NCBI GenBank assembly: GCA_041389885.1
Contig: JAWKRB010000019.1
Location: 103,167-167,166, forward strand
Source: JAWKRB01 sp041389885
GTDB lineage: Bacteria; Myxococcota_A; Polyangia; Polyangiales; Ga0077539
DNA: 64,000 nucleotides
Direction: 5' to 3'
This document shows, piece by piece, positions 41,754-50,049 of this stretch. The notes under the pieces were generated by a model, which was not told where the DNA came from, ran no database searches, and worked only from the letters and a program-made list of their open reading frames with translations. The translations under genes and the position numbers were made by a program. The stretch's first letter is position 1; each line of letters starts with the position of its first letter.

Positions 41754-43481
41754 ATGCTTTCTATGAGGTCTGCGTTCAAGAGGTGCCTGGCCGTGGCCGT
41801 GATCGCCGCGGCGGCGTGCTCGAGCCCCACCCCCAGCGGCGGCGGAATCGACGCGTCCATCGACGTGAGCTGCGCGGCGGGCGAGACCGCCTGCGAGGGG
41901 CGCTGCGTGAGCCTGGAGGCTGACCGAAACCACTGCGGCGCATGCGGAAACGCGTGTCCCGGCGCGCAGGTGTGCGCCGAGGGGCGCTGCGCGCTCGGGT
42001 GCCCCGCGACGCAGACCGCCTGCGGGGAGCGCTGCGTCGACCTCATGAGCGACCGCGCGAGCTGCGGCGCCTGCGGCAACGCGTGCGGCCAGGGCGAGGT
42101 GTGCGCCGAGGGGCGCTGCGGGCTCGAGTGCGGTCCCTCGCTCGCGCGCTGCGGCGGAGGCGACGGCGGGGCGGGCGCGCCCTTCTGCGCCGACACCCGC
42201 GTCGACCGCGCCAATTGCGGCGCGTGCGGAAACGCCTGCGCCGCAGGAGAAATCTGCGAATCCGGTCGCTGCGTGCTCCAGTGCCCGACGGGGTCCTCGG
42301 CCTGCGGCGGACGCTGCGTCGACCTCCAAGGCGACCGCGCCAATTGCGGCGCCTGCGGGACGACGTGCGCCGAGGGTGAGGTCTGCGCGCTGGGGCGCTG
42401 CGGCGCCGCGGGCGTGACGTGCCCGACGGGGTCGACGAGCTGCTCCGGCGTGTGCCGCGACCTCACGAGCGACCGCGCCCATTGCGGCGCGTGCGGAACC
42501 GCCTGCGGCGCAGGGGAATTGTGTCAAGCTGGCGTCTGCGAGCTCGCGTGCGGGGGCGGCACCACCCGCTGCGGCACGCGCTGCGTCGACCTGCAGACCG
42601 ACGCGCGTAGCTGCGGCGCCTGCGACACCGCCTGCGCCGAAGGGCAGCGCTGCGTCGCGGGCGTCTGCTCCGCCGCGGGATGCCCCTCGAACCTCACCCT
42701 CTGCGGCGGCGAGTGCGTCGACACCCGCTACGACCCGGACCACTGCGGCGCGTGCGGACGCGCGTGCACGCCCTTTCCCAACCTCACCCGCGCCTGCGGC
42801 GGCGGCGCGTGCGTGCCGGGCGTGTGCGTCGCGGGCTACGCCGACTGCAACGGGATGACCGTCGACGGCTGCGAGGTCAGCACCGGCAGCGACCCGAACA
42901 ACTGCGGCGGCTGCGGGCGCGCGTGCACGGCCCTGCCCAACGCGAGCGCGATGTGCGCCGCGGGGGCCTGCACGATCGGCGCGTGCAACGCCGACTACGC
43001 CGACTGCGACGGCGCCGCGATGAACGGCTGCGAGGCCGCCCTCCAGACCGACCGCATGAACTGCGGCGCGTGCGGAAACGCCTGCGACCCAGGGCGCGTG
43101 TGCGTCAGCGGCGTCTGCACCACGCAGCCCCTCTACCACGGGTGGACCTCGCCTCTGGCCGGCTGCGACACCAGCAGCTACAACGCCACGGCGACCACGA
43201 ACCTCGGCGGCCGCTACCCCTACAACACCGGCGACAGCCTGGCCTGCCGCGCGTGGAAGCTCGCCGCCACGATCTGCACCACCGAGCCCACCGCGTACAG
43301 CGGGACCTCGAACTGGTACTGCCCGATGTCCGGCGGCTTCACCGATCCTGTCTTCGGCACGTACTGCCCCCGCGCCTCGCAGTACGCCTGCTCGACCTGC
43401 CCCGGCGCGTGCAACGCGGGCTGCGCCTACAACCCCCTCTCCCTGCGCAACTGCTCGGGCTCCGAGCAGGCCCAGCCCTAG
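41754..43481 (+). CDS. Cys-rich NCGxCGxxC repeat lipoprotein
   Basis: The ATG at 41754 has GGAGG eight bases upstream. The 575-residue protein has a lipobox AAAAC (Cys22). About ten units of the form CxxxxxxCGGxCVDLxxDxxNCGxCGxxC follow, for example RANCGACGNACAAGE, then units with ADCDGAAMNGCE. The final about 110 residues are a unique domain without the repeat (GRYPYNTGDSLACRAWKLAATIC, YCPRASQYACSTCPGACN). Cys spacing implies disulfide-bonded modules on a surface lipoprotein; no enzyme motif is present. It is a paralogue of the genes at 56787 and 61117. Its end overlaps the convergent rsmB by four bases. Confidence 0.82.
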   Translation: MLSMRSAFKRCLAVAVIAAAACSSPTPSGGGIDASIDVSCAAGETACEGRCVSLEADRNHCGACGNACPGAQVCAEGRCALGCPATQTACGERCVDLMSDRASCGACGNACGQGEVCAEGRCGLECGPSLARCGGGDGGAGAPFCADTRVDRANCGACGNACAAGEICESGRCVLQCPTGSSACGGRCVDLQGDRANCGACGTTCAEGEVCALGRCGAAGVTCPTGSTSCSGVCRDLTSDRAHCGACGTACGAGELCQAGVCELACGGGTTRCGTRCVDLQTDARSCGACDTACAEGQRCVAGVCSAAGCPSNLTLCGGECVDTRYDPDHCGACGRACTPFPNLTRACGGGACVPGVCVAGYADCNGMTVDGCEVSTGSDPNNCGGCGRACTALPNASAMCAAGACTIGACNADYADCDGAAMNGCEAALQTDRMNCGACGNACDPGRVCVSGVCTTQPLYHGWTSPLAGCDTSSYNATATTNLGGRYPYNTGDSLACRAWKLAATICTTEPTAYSGTSNWYCPMSGGFTDPVFGTYCPRASQYACSTCPGACNAGCAYNPLSLRNCSGSEQAQP

Positions 43482-44796
43482 CCCGCCGGCGCGCTCGCGC
43501 GCACCAGCCGATGCGAAACGAAGCCGTCGGTCCCGTCGAGGTCTCCGCGGAGCACCCGGCGTCGCGCGAGCGTCCACTCGGGGTGCGCCGCGAGGAACGC
43601 GTCGACCACGTCGTCTGACTCCTCGCGCGTGAGCGTGCACACCGCGTAAAGACCAACGCGCCGCCCGGCGCACCGCACCGCCACCCGCTCGAGGATCACA
43701 GCGCAGCGGCAGCAACCCCTCCTCGTCGCTCTCGTGATCGCCGGCGGCGGGTCGGGGCGGTGCGAAACGTGCCCAGCCCGAGCAGGGCGCGTCGACCATC
43801 GCGACGTCGTAGCCCCTCCGGGCATCGCCGGCGGCTCGCCCAGCCCCTTCGAGAGGTCCGACGCGAAGGCGCGGTGGGAAGTCCCGCCCGTCGAAGGCCT
43901 CGCGCGCGAGGGTCTCTCCCAGGCGCGTGAGCTTCTCGGGGTGGAGGTCGACGCTGTGCACAATCCCGCTGCCCTGCAACGACATCGCGAGGGTCGCGGT
44001 CTTGTTGCCGACGCCCGCGCAGGCGTCAGGCACCCGCATCCCGGGCGACGCCTCGGCCTCGCCGCACGACCCTGCGCGCCCTCCTCCTGAATCGCGAAGA
44101 GCCCCTCGGACCACGCCGCGGCGCGGGTCGGGTCCTCCCCACCACGCGCACCGCCGCCGGCGCGCTCGCCCGGCGTGACCACCGCGCCGGGCAGCTCGTC
44201 TCGCAGCCGGGTCACCGGGGCCTCGCGAAGACCCGCGAGGTTCGCCGCCGCAGGGTCACCGCAGGCGTTCAGGCCAGCATCGCGCGCAGGCGCGTCAGCG
44301 CCCTCGTCGCCCAGCAGCCGCGCGACGCGCGCGCGCACCTGCGGCAGGATCGCGCGCCTGCCGCAGTCGGTCCGCGCGTCGGGGAGAGGGCCTCGGGGCG
44401 CTCCTTGGCGAGCTTGCGGAGCACCGCGTTGACGAAGCCCGCGAGGCCGGGGAGCAGGCGCGCTGACCGATCCCACGGCGGCGTCGACCGCGGCCAAACG
44501 GGCACGCGCTCGAGCGCAGGATCTGATACGCGCCGCCACCCGCATCGCCGAGCGCGCAGCGTCGAGGCTTCTCGATCGACGCGGCGCCGTCGCGCGTGGC
44601 GCGCCAGGGCCTCGTCGAGCGCGCGCTGCCGTGCCGCAGCACCCGGCCCACGAGCTCCGTGCACAGCGCGCGGTCGCGGGGCGCGAGGGCGAACGCGGTC
44701 CAGCGCGGCGTCGAGCACGGGCGCGGCGAAGGCGCCGTCGCGCGACACACGGAGCAGCACATCGGCGGCGCGCGCGTCTCCCAGGGAGGGCTTCAT
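43478..44796 (-). pseudogene. rsmB: 16S rRNA m5C967 methyltransferase RsmB, many frame breaks
   Basis: Conserved RsmB pieces appear in order but in all three frames. The NusB-like part has DARAADVLLRVSRDGAFA, LAPRDRALCTELVGRVLRHG, AYQIL and GFVNAVLRKLAKERPEAL. The methyltransferase part has GLFAIQEEGAQ, SAM motif VPDACAGVGNKTATLAM, HSVDLHPEKLTRLGETLA, catalytic MVDAPCSGWA, and LYAVCTLTREESDDVVDAFLAAHPEW near the end. RsmB methylates C967 of 16S rRNA. At least ten frame switches occur within 1.3 kb, while flanking genes are intact. Few or no in-frame stops are involved and the peptide sequence stays conserved, so poor local sequence quality is a strong alternative to gene decay. It lies 14 bases after the kinase gene. 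Confidence 0.7.
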
Positions 44797-44809
44797 CGCG
44801 CGAGGTGTA

Positions 44810-46294
44810 CTACGGCGCGAGGATCGGCGCGTTGTTCCTCGGACGATGCACGACGCGAGGGCGGCGCCTCGCGCGCGCGGTCGCGCCGTCGCGCGACGAG
44901 CGGCCCGCGTCCGCGATCACGGCCACCTCGGGCAGCGCCTCGGGCGCGGGCAGGGCCTCGGGCGCGGGCGGGGGCGCGGGCGGGGCCTCGGGCGCGGGCG
45001 GGGCGTCGGGGGCGGGCGGGGCCTCCGGCGCGGGCGGGGCCTCGGGCGCGGGCGGGGCCTCGGGCGCGGGCGGGGCCTCGGGCGCGGGCACGACCGGCGC
45101 CGCCGTGAGCGCGGGGGAGGCCGTGTCTGCGCCCCCCTGCGCCGCGCTCCCCCGCTGGCGAATCGCATAGACGCCGCCCAGCGCGGCGAGGACCGCGACG
45201 GCCGCGAGGACGGCGACCGCCGGTCCCCTCCGGCTGCGTGGAGGCGCGGTCGGCGCGACCTCGGCGGCGGGGGTCCAGTGCATCGGCGTCGCGGCGCTCG
45301 GAGACTCGCGGGGCGGCTCGGTGTCTGACGGGAGCTGGATCCCCAGCGACCCCGCCGTGGGGAGCGACAGGGAGGTCTCTGAGCCCTCGGGTCGCTCGGA
45401 GGGGAAGGGCGAGTCGACGTCGAGGGGGCAGGCGAGCACCGCGTCGAGCAGCGCCTGCATCGTCTGGTACCGCTGAGCCCGATCGCGCTGCAGCGCGCGG
45501 TGCACCACCTCGCAGAGGGCCGGCGGGAGCCCCGGCATCACCTTCTCGATGGGCGTGGGCACCTCGGTGATGATCGCGACGAGGAGCATCGTCTGCGACT
45601 CGGCCTCGAAGGGCGTGCGCCCTGTGAGGAGCTGGTAGAGCATCACGCCCATCGACCAGACGTCGCTGCGCGCGTCGAGGTCGGCGTCACCGCGGGCCTG
45701 CTCGGGGGACATGTACTCGGGCGTGCCGATGGCGATGCCCGCGCGGGTGCGCCCGTTGGGCCCCATCGCGCCGTCGTAGACCTTCGACACGCCGAAATCG
45801 ATGAGCTTCGGCACCATCGCGCCGTCGCTGCCCACCGCGAGAAAGACGTTCTCGGGCTTGATGTCGCGGTGCACGATGCCGCGCGCGTGCACCGCCACCA
45901 GCGCCGACATGATCGGCGTCGCGATGCCCACCGCCTCGCCGGGAGGGATCGCGCCGCAGCGCTCCGTCCACCGCGCGAGGTCCATGCCATCGAGGAACTC
46001 CTGCGCGATGAAATACGTGCCGAGCGCGGGGTCGTGCCCCAGGTCGAGCACCTCGACGATGTTCGGGTGCGAGAGGCTCGCCGCCGCCTGCGCCTCCTGC
46101 GTGAAGCGCCCCACCACCTCGGCGTTCGTCGCCAGCGCCGCGTTCAGCACCTTGAGCGCCACGCGCCGCCCGGTCCACCCGTCGACGGCGTCGTACACCA
46201 GGCTCATCCCGCCGACGCCCAGGGGCGCAGAGATCGCGTATCTCCCTCCGACGGTGGTCCCGGCTGGGAGCGCATCGGGGGTTAGGTAGTCCAT
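44810..46294 (-). CDS. Membrane-anchored Ser/Thr protein kinase with Pro/Ala-rich tail
   Basis: The 494-residue kinase starts at ATG 46294 with TGAGG four bases upstream. The kinase domain has GVGGMSLVYDA, Lys48 in VALKVL, HRDIKPENVFLA, DFGVSK, GTPEYMSPEQA and DVWSMGVMLYQLLTG, so it is complete. A Ser/Glu-rich linker leads to one membrane helix (AVAVLAAVAVLAALGGVYAI). A tail of PAPEAP units (18-bp tandem repeat) is followed by a basic C-terminus with RARRRPRVVHRP. The tail would lie outside the cytoplasmic membrane. It is separated by 62 bases from the 46357-47196 gene and may share its transcript. Confidence 0.92.
   Translation of the reverse strand: MDYLTPDALPAGTTVGGRYAISAPLGVGGMSLVYDAVDGWTGRRVALKVLNAALATNAEVVGRFTQEAQAAASLSHPNIVEVLDLGHDPALGTYFIAQEFLDGMDLARWTERCGAIPPGEAVGIATPIMSALVAVHARGIVHRDIKPENVFLAVGSDGAMVPKLIDFGVSKVYDGAMGPNGRTRAGIAIGTPEYMSPEQARGDADLDARSDVWSMGVMLYQLLTGRTPFEAESQTMLLVAIITEVPTPIEKVMPGLPPALCEVVHRALQRDRAQRYQTMQALLDAVLACPLDVDSPFPSERPEGSETSLSLPTAGSLGIQLPSDTEPPRESPSAATPMHWTPAAEVAPTAPPRSRRGPAVAVLAAVAVLAALGGVYAIRQRGSAAQGGADTASPALTAAPVVPAPEAPPAPEAPPAPEAPPAPEAPPAPDAPPAPEAPPAPPPAPEALPAPEALPEVAVIADAGRSSRDGATARARRRPRVVHRPRNNAPILAP
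44937..45090. repeat. 18-bp tandem repeat coding PAPEAP units
   Basis: About eight imperfect copies of an 18-base GC-only unit sit inside the kinase tail. They code Pro-Ala-Pro-Glu-Ala-Pro on the minus strand, with one Asp and some Leu variants. Copy number could vary by slippage. Confidence 0.8.
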
Positions 46295-46356
46295 GCGCCT
46301 CAGCGCGAACGCTATCACCTTCGCCGCCTCCGCTCGCGGGGCGAGCGCGCCTTTCG

Positions 46357-47196
46357 TCAGCCCGGCGCTCCTCCCCCGCCGAGTCGCGCCTCGAGCTCCG
46401 AGAACAGCGGGTCTTCGCACCCCGCGTCGAGGGCCCGCCTCGCCAGCTTCGCCACCTTCACGCAGGCCTCGCGCAGCGCCTCGCCCCTCGCGAGCGACGC
46501 CCACGACACGCCCGCGCGCGCCGCGCGGAGGTACGTCGACTCGTCCCGCTCGTCCCCCGCCACGAGCGCCTCGTAGCCCCGAAACGCCGCCCGCCACGCC
46601 CGCTCGGCGAGCGCGTTGGCGCCCCTCGACGCCGCGAGCTCGCCCAGAGGCTCCGCCGCGCCCACGAGCGAGCGCGCCGCCTCGTAGGGCAGGGTCGCCA
46701 CGTCGAGCCAGCGCTCCCCGACCCCCACCGCGGCGTTCAGCAGCCCCGCCACGGCCTCTTCGTCGCCGATCGCCTGGGCGAACTCCGCGGCGCGCCCGAG
46801 GAGCCCTCGCTCGGCCCCAAGGTGAAGGCTCGAGGGCTCCAACGCGCTCAGGGCGGAGCTGGCCTCGAGGGCCTCCATGAGGCGGTCCCACGCCGCCTGG
46901 TCGAGGGCGCGAGACGTCAGAAAGCTCGCCGACGCGTCGAGGGCGAGGGCGTGGTGGAGGTGCGAGGTAAGGTCGCCCCCGCACGCGTCGAGCATCCAGC
47001 GCGAGAACGCCACGCGCTCGTCGTGGAGCGGCCCCGCGGCGTCTCCCGCGGCGAGGGCTCTGCGCTCCAGCTCGTTGCAGTACAGGACCTTCGGCGTCGA
47101 GTCGGCGTCGGCGATCGCGCGATCGCGGAGCGCCACCAGCGCGGGGTCGCGGGCGACGAATTCGGCCGCCGGAGGCGGCTCGGGCGCGGGGCTCAC
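46357..47196 (-). CDS. Helical hypothetical protein between two kinase genes
   Basis: The 279-residue protein starts at GTG 47196. It is Ala/Leu/Glu-rich and almost all helical, with repeated patterns such as DLTSHLHHALALDASASFLTSRALDQ, AEFAQAIGDEEAVAGLLNAA and VKVAKLARRALDAGCEDP, consistent with TPR/HEAT-like superhelical repeats. No signal peptide, membrane helix or enzyme motif is seen. Lying between two Ser/Thr kinase genes on one strand (gaps of 17 and 62 bases), it is a candidate kinase substrate or adaptor. The family is not recognised. Confidence 0.65.
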   Translation of the reverse strand: MSPAPEPPPAAEFVARDPALVALRDRAIADADSTPKVLYCNELERRALAAGDAAGPLHDERVAFSRWMLDACGGDLTSHLHHALALDASASFLTSRALDQAAWDRLMEALEASSALSALEPSSLHLGAERGLLGRAAEFAQAIGDEEAVAGLLNAAVGVGERWLDVATLPYEAARSLVGAAEPLGELAASRGANALAERAWRAAFRGYEALVAGDERDESTYLRAARAGVSWASLARGEALREACVKVAKLARRALDAGCEDPLFSELEARLGGGGAPG

Positions 47197-47213
47197 GCCG
47201 CGGAGAGTACACG

Positions 47214-48548
47214 TCAGGGCGGGAGAATCGGCGCAGGGCGCGAGGGGCGAGGAGCCCGAGGCGGGACGGCGCGGGCTCCCCTCGGCGGCCGGCGGACTGC
47301 TGGCGCCGGAGCGTCCACGACGTCCTCGCGGGCCGCGGGTCGGTCGCGCGCCGCGAGGACGTCGGCGGGGACGTCGTCGGAGGCGCCCGCGTCCAGGGGC
47401 GCGAAGATCGGGGTCGGCGCGAGGTCCCCGTCGAGGGCGCCGGGGGGCGGCTCAGGCGCGCTGCGCCGGCCGAGGATCAGCCCCACCGAGAGCGCGGCGA
47501 CCACGGCGAGCAGCGCGAGGTAGGGGCCCACCCACGCCGACGCGGAGGGCGTCGCCGGGGGCGCGCCCAGGTCATCAGGGAGCTCGGGGATCGCGGCGAT
47601 CCCTTCGGCCAGCCGCGCGTCCTCTTCGGGCGTGCGAATCGAGCGTGCGTGGCGCGTGGCGAGGGCCGTGGTCTCGTGCGGGAGCCGGCACGCGAGCAGC
47701 GCGTCGAGCATGGCCGCGGCGTCGGCCCAGCGGTCATCGCGCTCGAGGGCCAGGGCCCGGTCGACCACCGCGGCCACCGACGGCGGCACCTCGGGCGCCA
47801 CCGCGAGGAGCGGCGCCGGGCGCTCCGACACGATCTTCACGACCACGAGGTTGTAGTTCGCCGCCTCGAAGGGCCGCACGCCCGAGAGGCACTCGTAGAG
47901 CAGCACGCCGAGGGCCCAGACGTCGGTGCGGGCGTCGAGGTCGTCCTCGCCCCGGGCCTGCTCGGGGGACATGTACTGCGGCGTGCCCACGGTGGTCCCC
48001 GCGCGGGTCGTGCGCTGCTCGGTGTCGGCCGAGAGCACGCGCGCGATGCCGAAATCGATGAGCTTCGGCGTCACCCCGCCGCCCTCTCCCCGCGCGAGAA
48101 AGACGTTCTCGGGCTTCACGTCGCGGTGCAGGATCCCCTTGCGGTGCGCGGAGATCAGCGCGCCCATCACGGGCACGACCGCGTCGAGGGCCTCGCGCAC
48201 GGCGAGCTTGTGCTCCCGCTCCAGCCGCGCCGCGAGGTCCTCGCCGCGCAAGAGCTCCTGGGTGATGAAGAGCGTGCGCTCGCCGGGGTCGTAGCCCATG
48301 TCGAGCACGTCGACGATGTTCGGGTGGCGAATCGCGCTCGCGGCCCGCGCCTCGGTGAGGAACCGCGAGACCATCTCCCGCTTCTTCACGTGGTCGGGGT
48401 GCAGCAGCTTCACCGCGACGAGGCGGTCGGTCCACGCGTGGCGCGCCTCGTACACGGCGCCCATGCCGCCGCTGCCGATGAGCCGCAGCAGCCGGTAGCT
48501 CCCCGCCAATTCGCGCCCGACGCGCGCTCGCAGAAGCTGCTCGTCCAC
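47214..48548 (-). CDS. Membrane-anchored Ser/Thr protein kinase
   Basis: The 444-residue kinase has GSGGMGAVYEARH, Lys47 in VAVKLL, HRDVKPENVFLA, DFGIAR and GTPQYMSPEQARG, all catalytic positions being intact. After the domain (about residues 20-280) comes a linker and one membrane helix (LALLAVVAALSVGLILG). A short Asp/Pro-rich stretch ends in an Arg/Pro-rich C-terminus. Architecture and sequence are close to the kinase at 44810-46294, suggesting a duplicated pair flanking the helical protein. The signal is unknown. Confidence 0.93.
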   Translation of the reverse strand: MDEQLLRARVGRELAGSYRLLRLIGSGGMGAVYEARHAWTDRLVAVKLLHPDHVKKREMVSRFLTEARAASAIRHPNIVDVLDMGYDPGERTLFITQELLRGEDLAARLEREHKLAVREALDAVVPVMGALISAHRKGILHRDVKPENVFLARGEGGGVTPKLIDFGIARVLSADTEQRTTRAGTTVGTPQYMSPEQARGEDDLDARTDVWALGVLLYECLSGVRPFEAANYNLVVVKIVSERPAPLLAVAPEVPPSVAAVVDRALALERDDRWADAAAMLDALLACRLPHETTALATRHARSIRTPEEDARLAEGIAAIPELPDDLGAPPATPSASAWVGPYLALLAVVAALSVGLILGRRSAPEPPPGALDGDLAPTPIFAPLDAGASDDVPADVLAARDRPAAREDVVDAPAPAVRRPPRGARAVPPRAPRPSRPAPILPP

Positions 48549-48653
48549 GGAGGACCGCGCTTATAGCACCCCGCGCAGGGCGCGCAGAGGGGTCGCTCGC
48601 GGGCGTGGCGACGGCGCGGGTCGCGTGAGGCGCGCTCGCCGGGCCTCAGCTCA

Positions 48654-49607
48654 TCACCGCGCGCCCCCTACGCCGCGGCGCGCGTTGAGGGCGGGCGTCG
48701 CGGCCCGTGTGGTCAGAAAGTCCCAGGGGAGCGGCTGACGCGACGACGTCCACCGCCCCGTGGCCGACGAGCGCGAGTGCTGATGGTGCAGGGTCGTCAC
48801 CTGCACCCGGTGCACGACGGCGCCGCCCCCCGAGGACCCCACGCTGTATTCGACGCCGACGAGCGGCCCGCCGACGGCCCATCGAATGCTCCAGTCGTTG
48901 GTCCCGTTCATGCGCCCGCGCACGTACGACACGCCGCCATCGAGGACGGGGCCCAGCACGAGCTTGACGAGCGATCCCGCGTCCGATGCCCCGAGGCCAA
49001 ACTTCGTGACGTCGCCCCCGACGGCCTGCCACAGGGTCGTCGGAGTCGCGCTGGGCCGTCCGCTGATCGCCAGCGTGATGGCGTCGATCACGAAGGCGCT
49101 GGCCGCCGTCATCCATCCGGCCACGAGGTCTGACCGCTCGAACCCCACGACGCATCGGTGCGAAAAGTTCGAGATTCCCAGCATGGACGGCAGCGCGAAG
49201 GGGTCGCCGCACGTCAGCATCGTCATGCCGGCCATCACGTACACCCCCGCCACCGGCACGTCTTCTCCGGTCATCGTCACCTTCGCGGCGCTGAAGAGGG
49301 TCTTGCGGCTCGCGTTCAGCCAGATGACCGCGTGCAGGGGATTGGCCGGCACCAGGACCGTGAAGTCAGCTCGGTTCATGCCGACGTCGTGACCGTCGAG
49401 GACGATGGTCAGGTCGTTGAGCGTCACGTTCTCCGCGAGCTTGTTCTTGCCGAGCTGATACCCAGGGAACTGCTTCATGGGGGTCGGCGCCTCGATCGAG
49501 ACCACCGGCACAGGCGGCCCCGGCGGCAGCGGGGGGCCCAGCGCGAAATGCCGGTTCAACCCCATACAGACGTCGTTCTCCAGCGTGACCGGAAATTCCA
49601 TTTTCAT
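48654..49607 (-). CDS. Hypothetical protein, possibly PAAR-like secretion-associated
   Basis: The ATG at 49607 has GGGAGG six bases upstream. The 317-residue protein starts MKMEFPVTLENDVCMGLN, followed by a Pro-rich loop (GPPLPPGPPVPVVSIEAP). Beta-rich stretches follow, such as VTLNDLTIVLDGHDVG and AAKVTMTGEDVPVAGVYVMAG. A hydrophobic helix (about GWMTAASAFVIDAITLAI) lies in the middle. The N-terminal half is reminiscent of DUF4150/PAAR-like cap proteins of type VI or phage-tail-like systems, but no such genes lie nearby, so this is a weak suggestion. No signal peptide is seen. The composition is slightly less GC-rich than its neighbours, hinting at transfer. Confidence 0.6.
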   Translation of the reverse strand: MKMEFPVTLENDVCMGLNRHFALGPPLPPGPPVPVVSIEAPTPMKQFPGYQLGKNKLAENVTLNDLTIVLDGHDVGMNRADFTVLVPANPLHAVIWLNASRKTLFSAAKVTMTGEDVPVAGVYVMAGMTMLTCGDPFALPSMLGISNFSHRCVVGFERSDLVAGWMTAASAFVIDAITLAISGRPSATPTTLWQAVGGDVTKFGLGASDAGSLVKLVLGPVLDGGVSYVRGRMNGTNDWSIRWAVGGPLVGVEYSVGSSGGGAVVHRVQVTTLHHQHSRSSATGRWTSSRQPLPWDFLTTRAATPALNARRGVGGAR

Positions 49608-50049
49608 GCTCGGCCTCCCATGTTCCTTGTCTCGAGCCCCGCGCGGGTCGTCGCCTCGATGTGCGTCGGGTCGGCGCGCAGCACCCGCCCGCGCGGCATT
49701 GGGTTTGTTTCGTCGATGCGGCACCCCCGCCGGGTGCCCTGACGCCGCGGCGGCCTCGGTCGGACCGCGCGGGTGGATGTCGCTACAACGACGGGCGAAT
49801 CATGGAGATTCGCCCGCCCCTCGCCCCTCATTGCATCGGTTTTTGTTCAGTCTCTTGTGTCCCCTCGCTGACGTCGACAAGACCGCGCGTGAGCGTATAG
49901 GCGCTCGTCGCGGGCGGCAGGGGGATACTCGGGTGCAAGGCCCCGTGAGGTTGCCCGACGTCGGCCTGCGCGCTCCAGGCTCCTCGCGCGGGCCTCGCGC
50001 CCGCTCCCCTGCCCCTCAATCTGGATCCCGAGGTCGCGTCCGGCTCGGG
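49608..50049. other. 442-bp divergent intergenic region with two hairpins
   Basis: No convincing gene lies here. GGCACCC/GGGTGCC with a 5-base loop is at 49720-49738. A perfect 9-bp stem (GGGCGAATC/GATTCGCCC, loop ATGGA) is at 49793-49815. It is followed after about 13 bases by an AT-rich patch with five T residues (about 49829-49834). The region separates the orphan gene (reading left) from the PrsW gene (reading right). The hairpins could be operators or transcript ends. Confidence 0.6.
49874..49901 (+). promoter_or_regulatory. Candidate promoter for the PrsW-type protease gene
   Basis: TCGACA (49874-49879, five of six to TTGACA), a 16-base spacer and TATAGG (49896-49901, four of six) stand out in GC-rich DNA. 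They would give a leader of about 140 bases before the ATG at 50050. Confidence 0.35.

Noticed and set aside
43339..43656. Separate small gene antisense to the end of the Cys-rich lipoprotein
   Set aside because: It is one frame of the broken rsmB region plus antisense sequence.
49661..49900. Small plus-strand gene in the 442-bp spacer
   Set aside because: The peptide has no ribosome site, no conserved features and crosses both hairpins.
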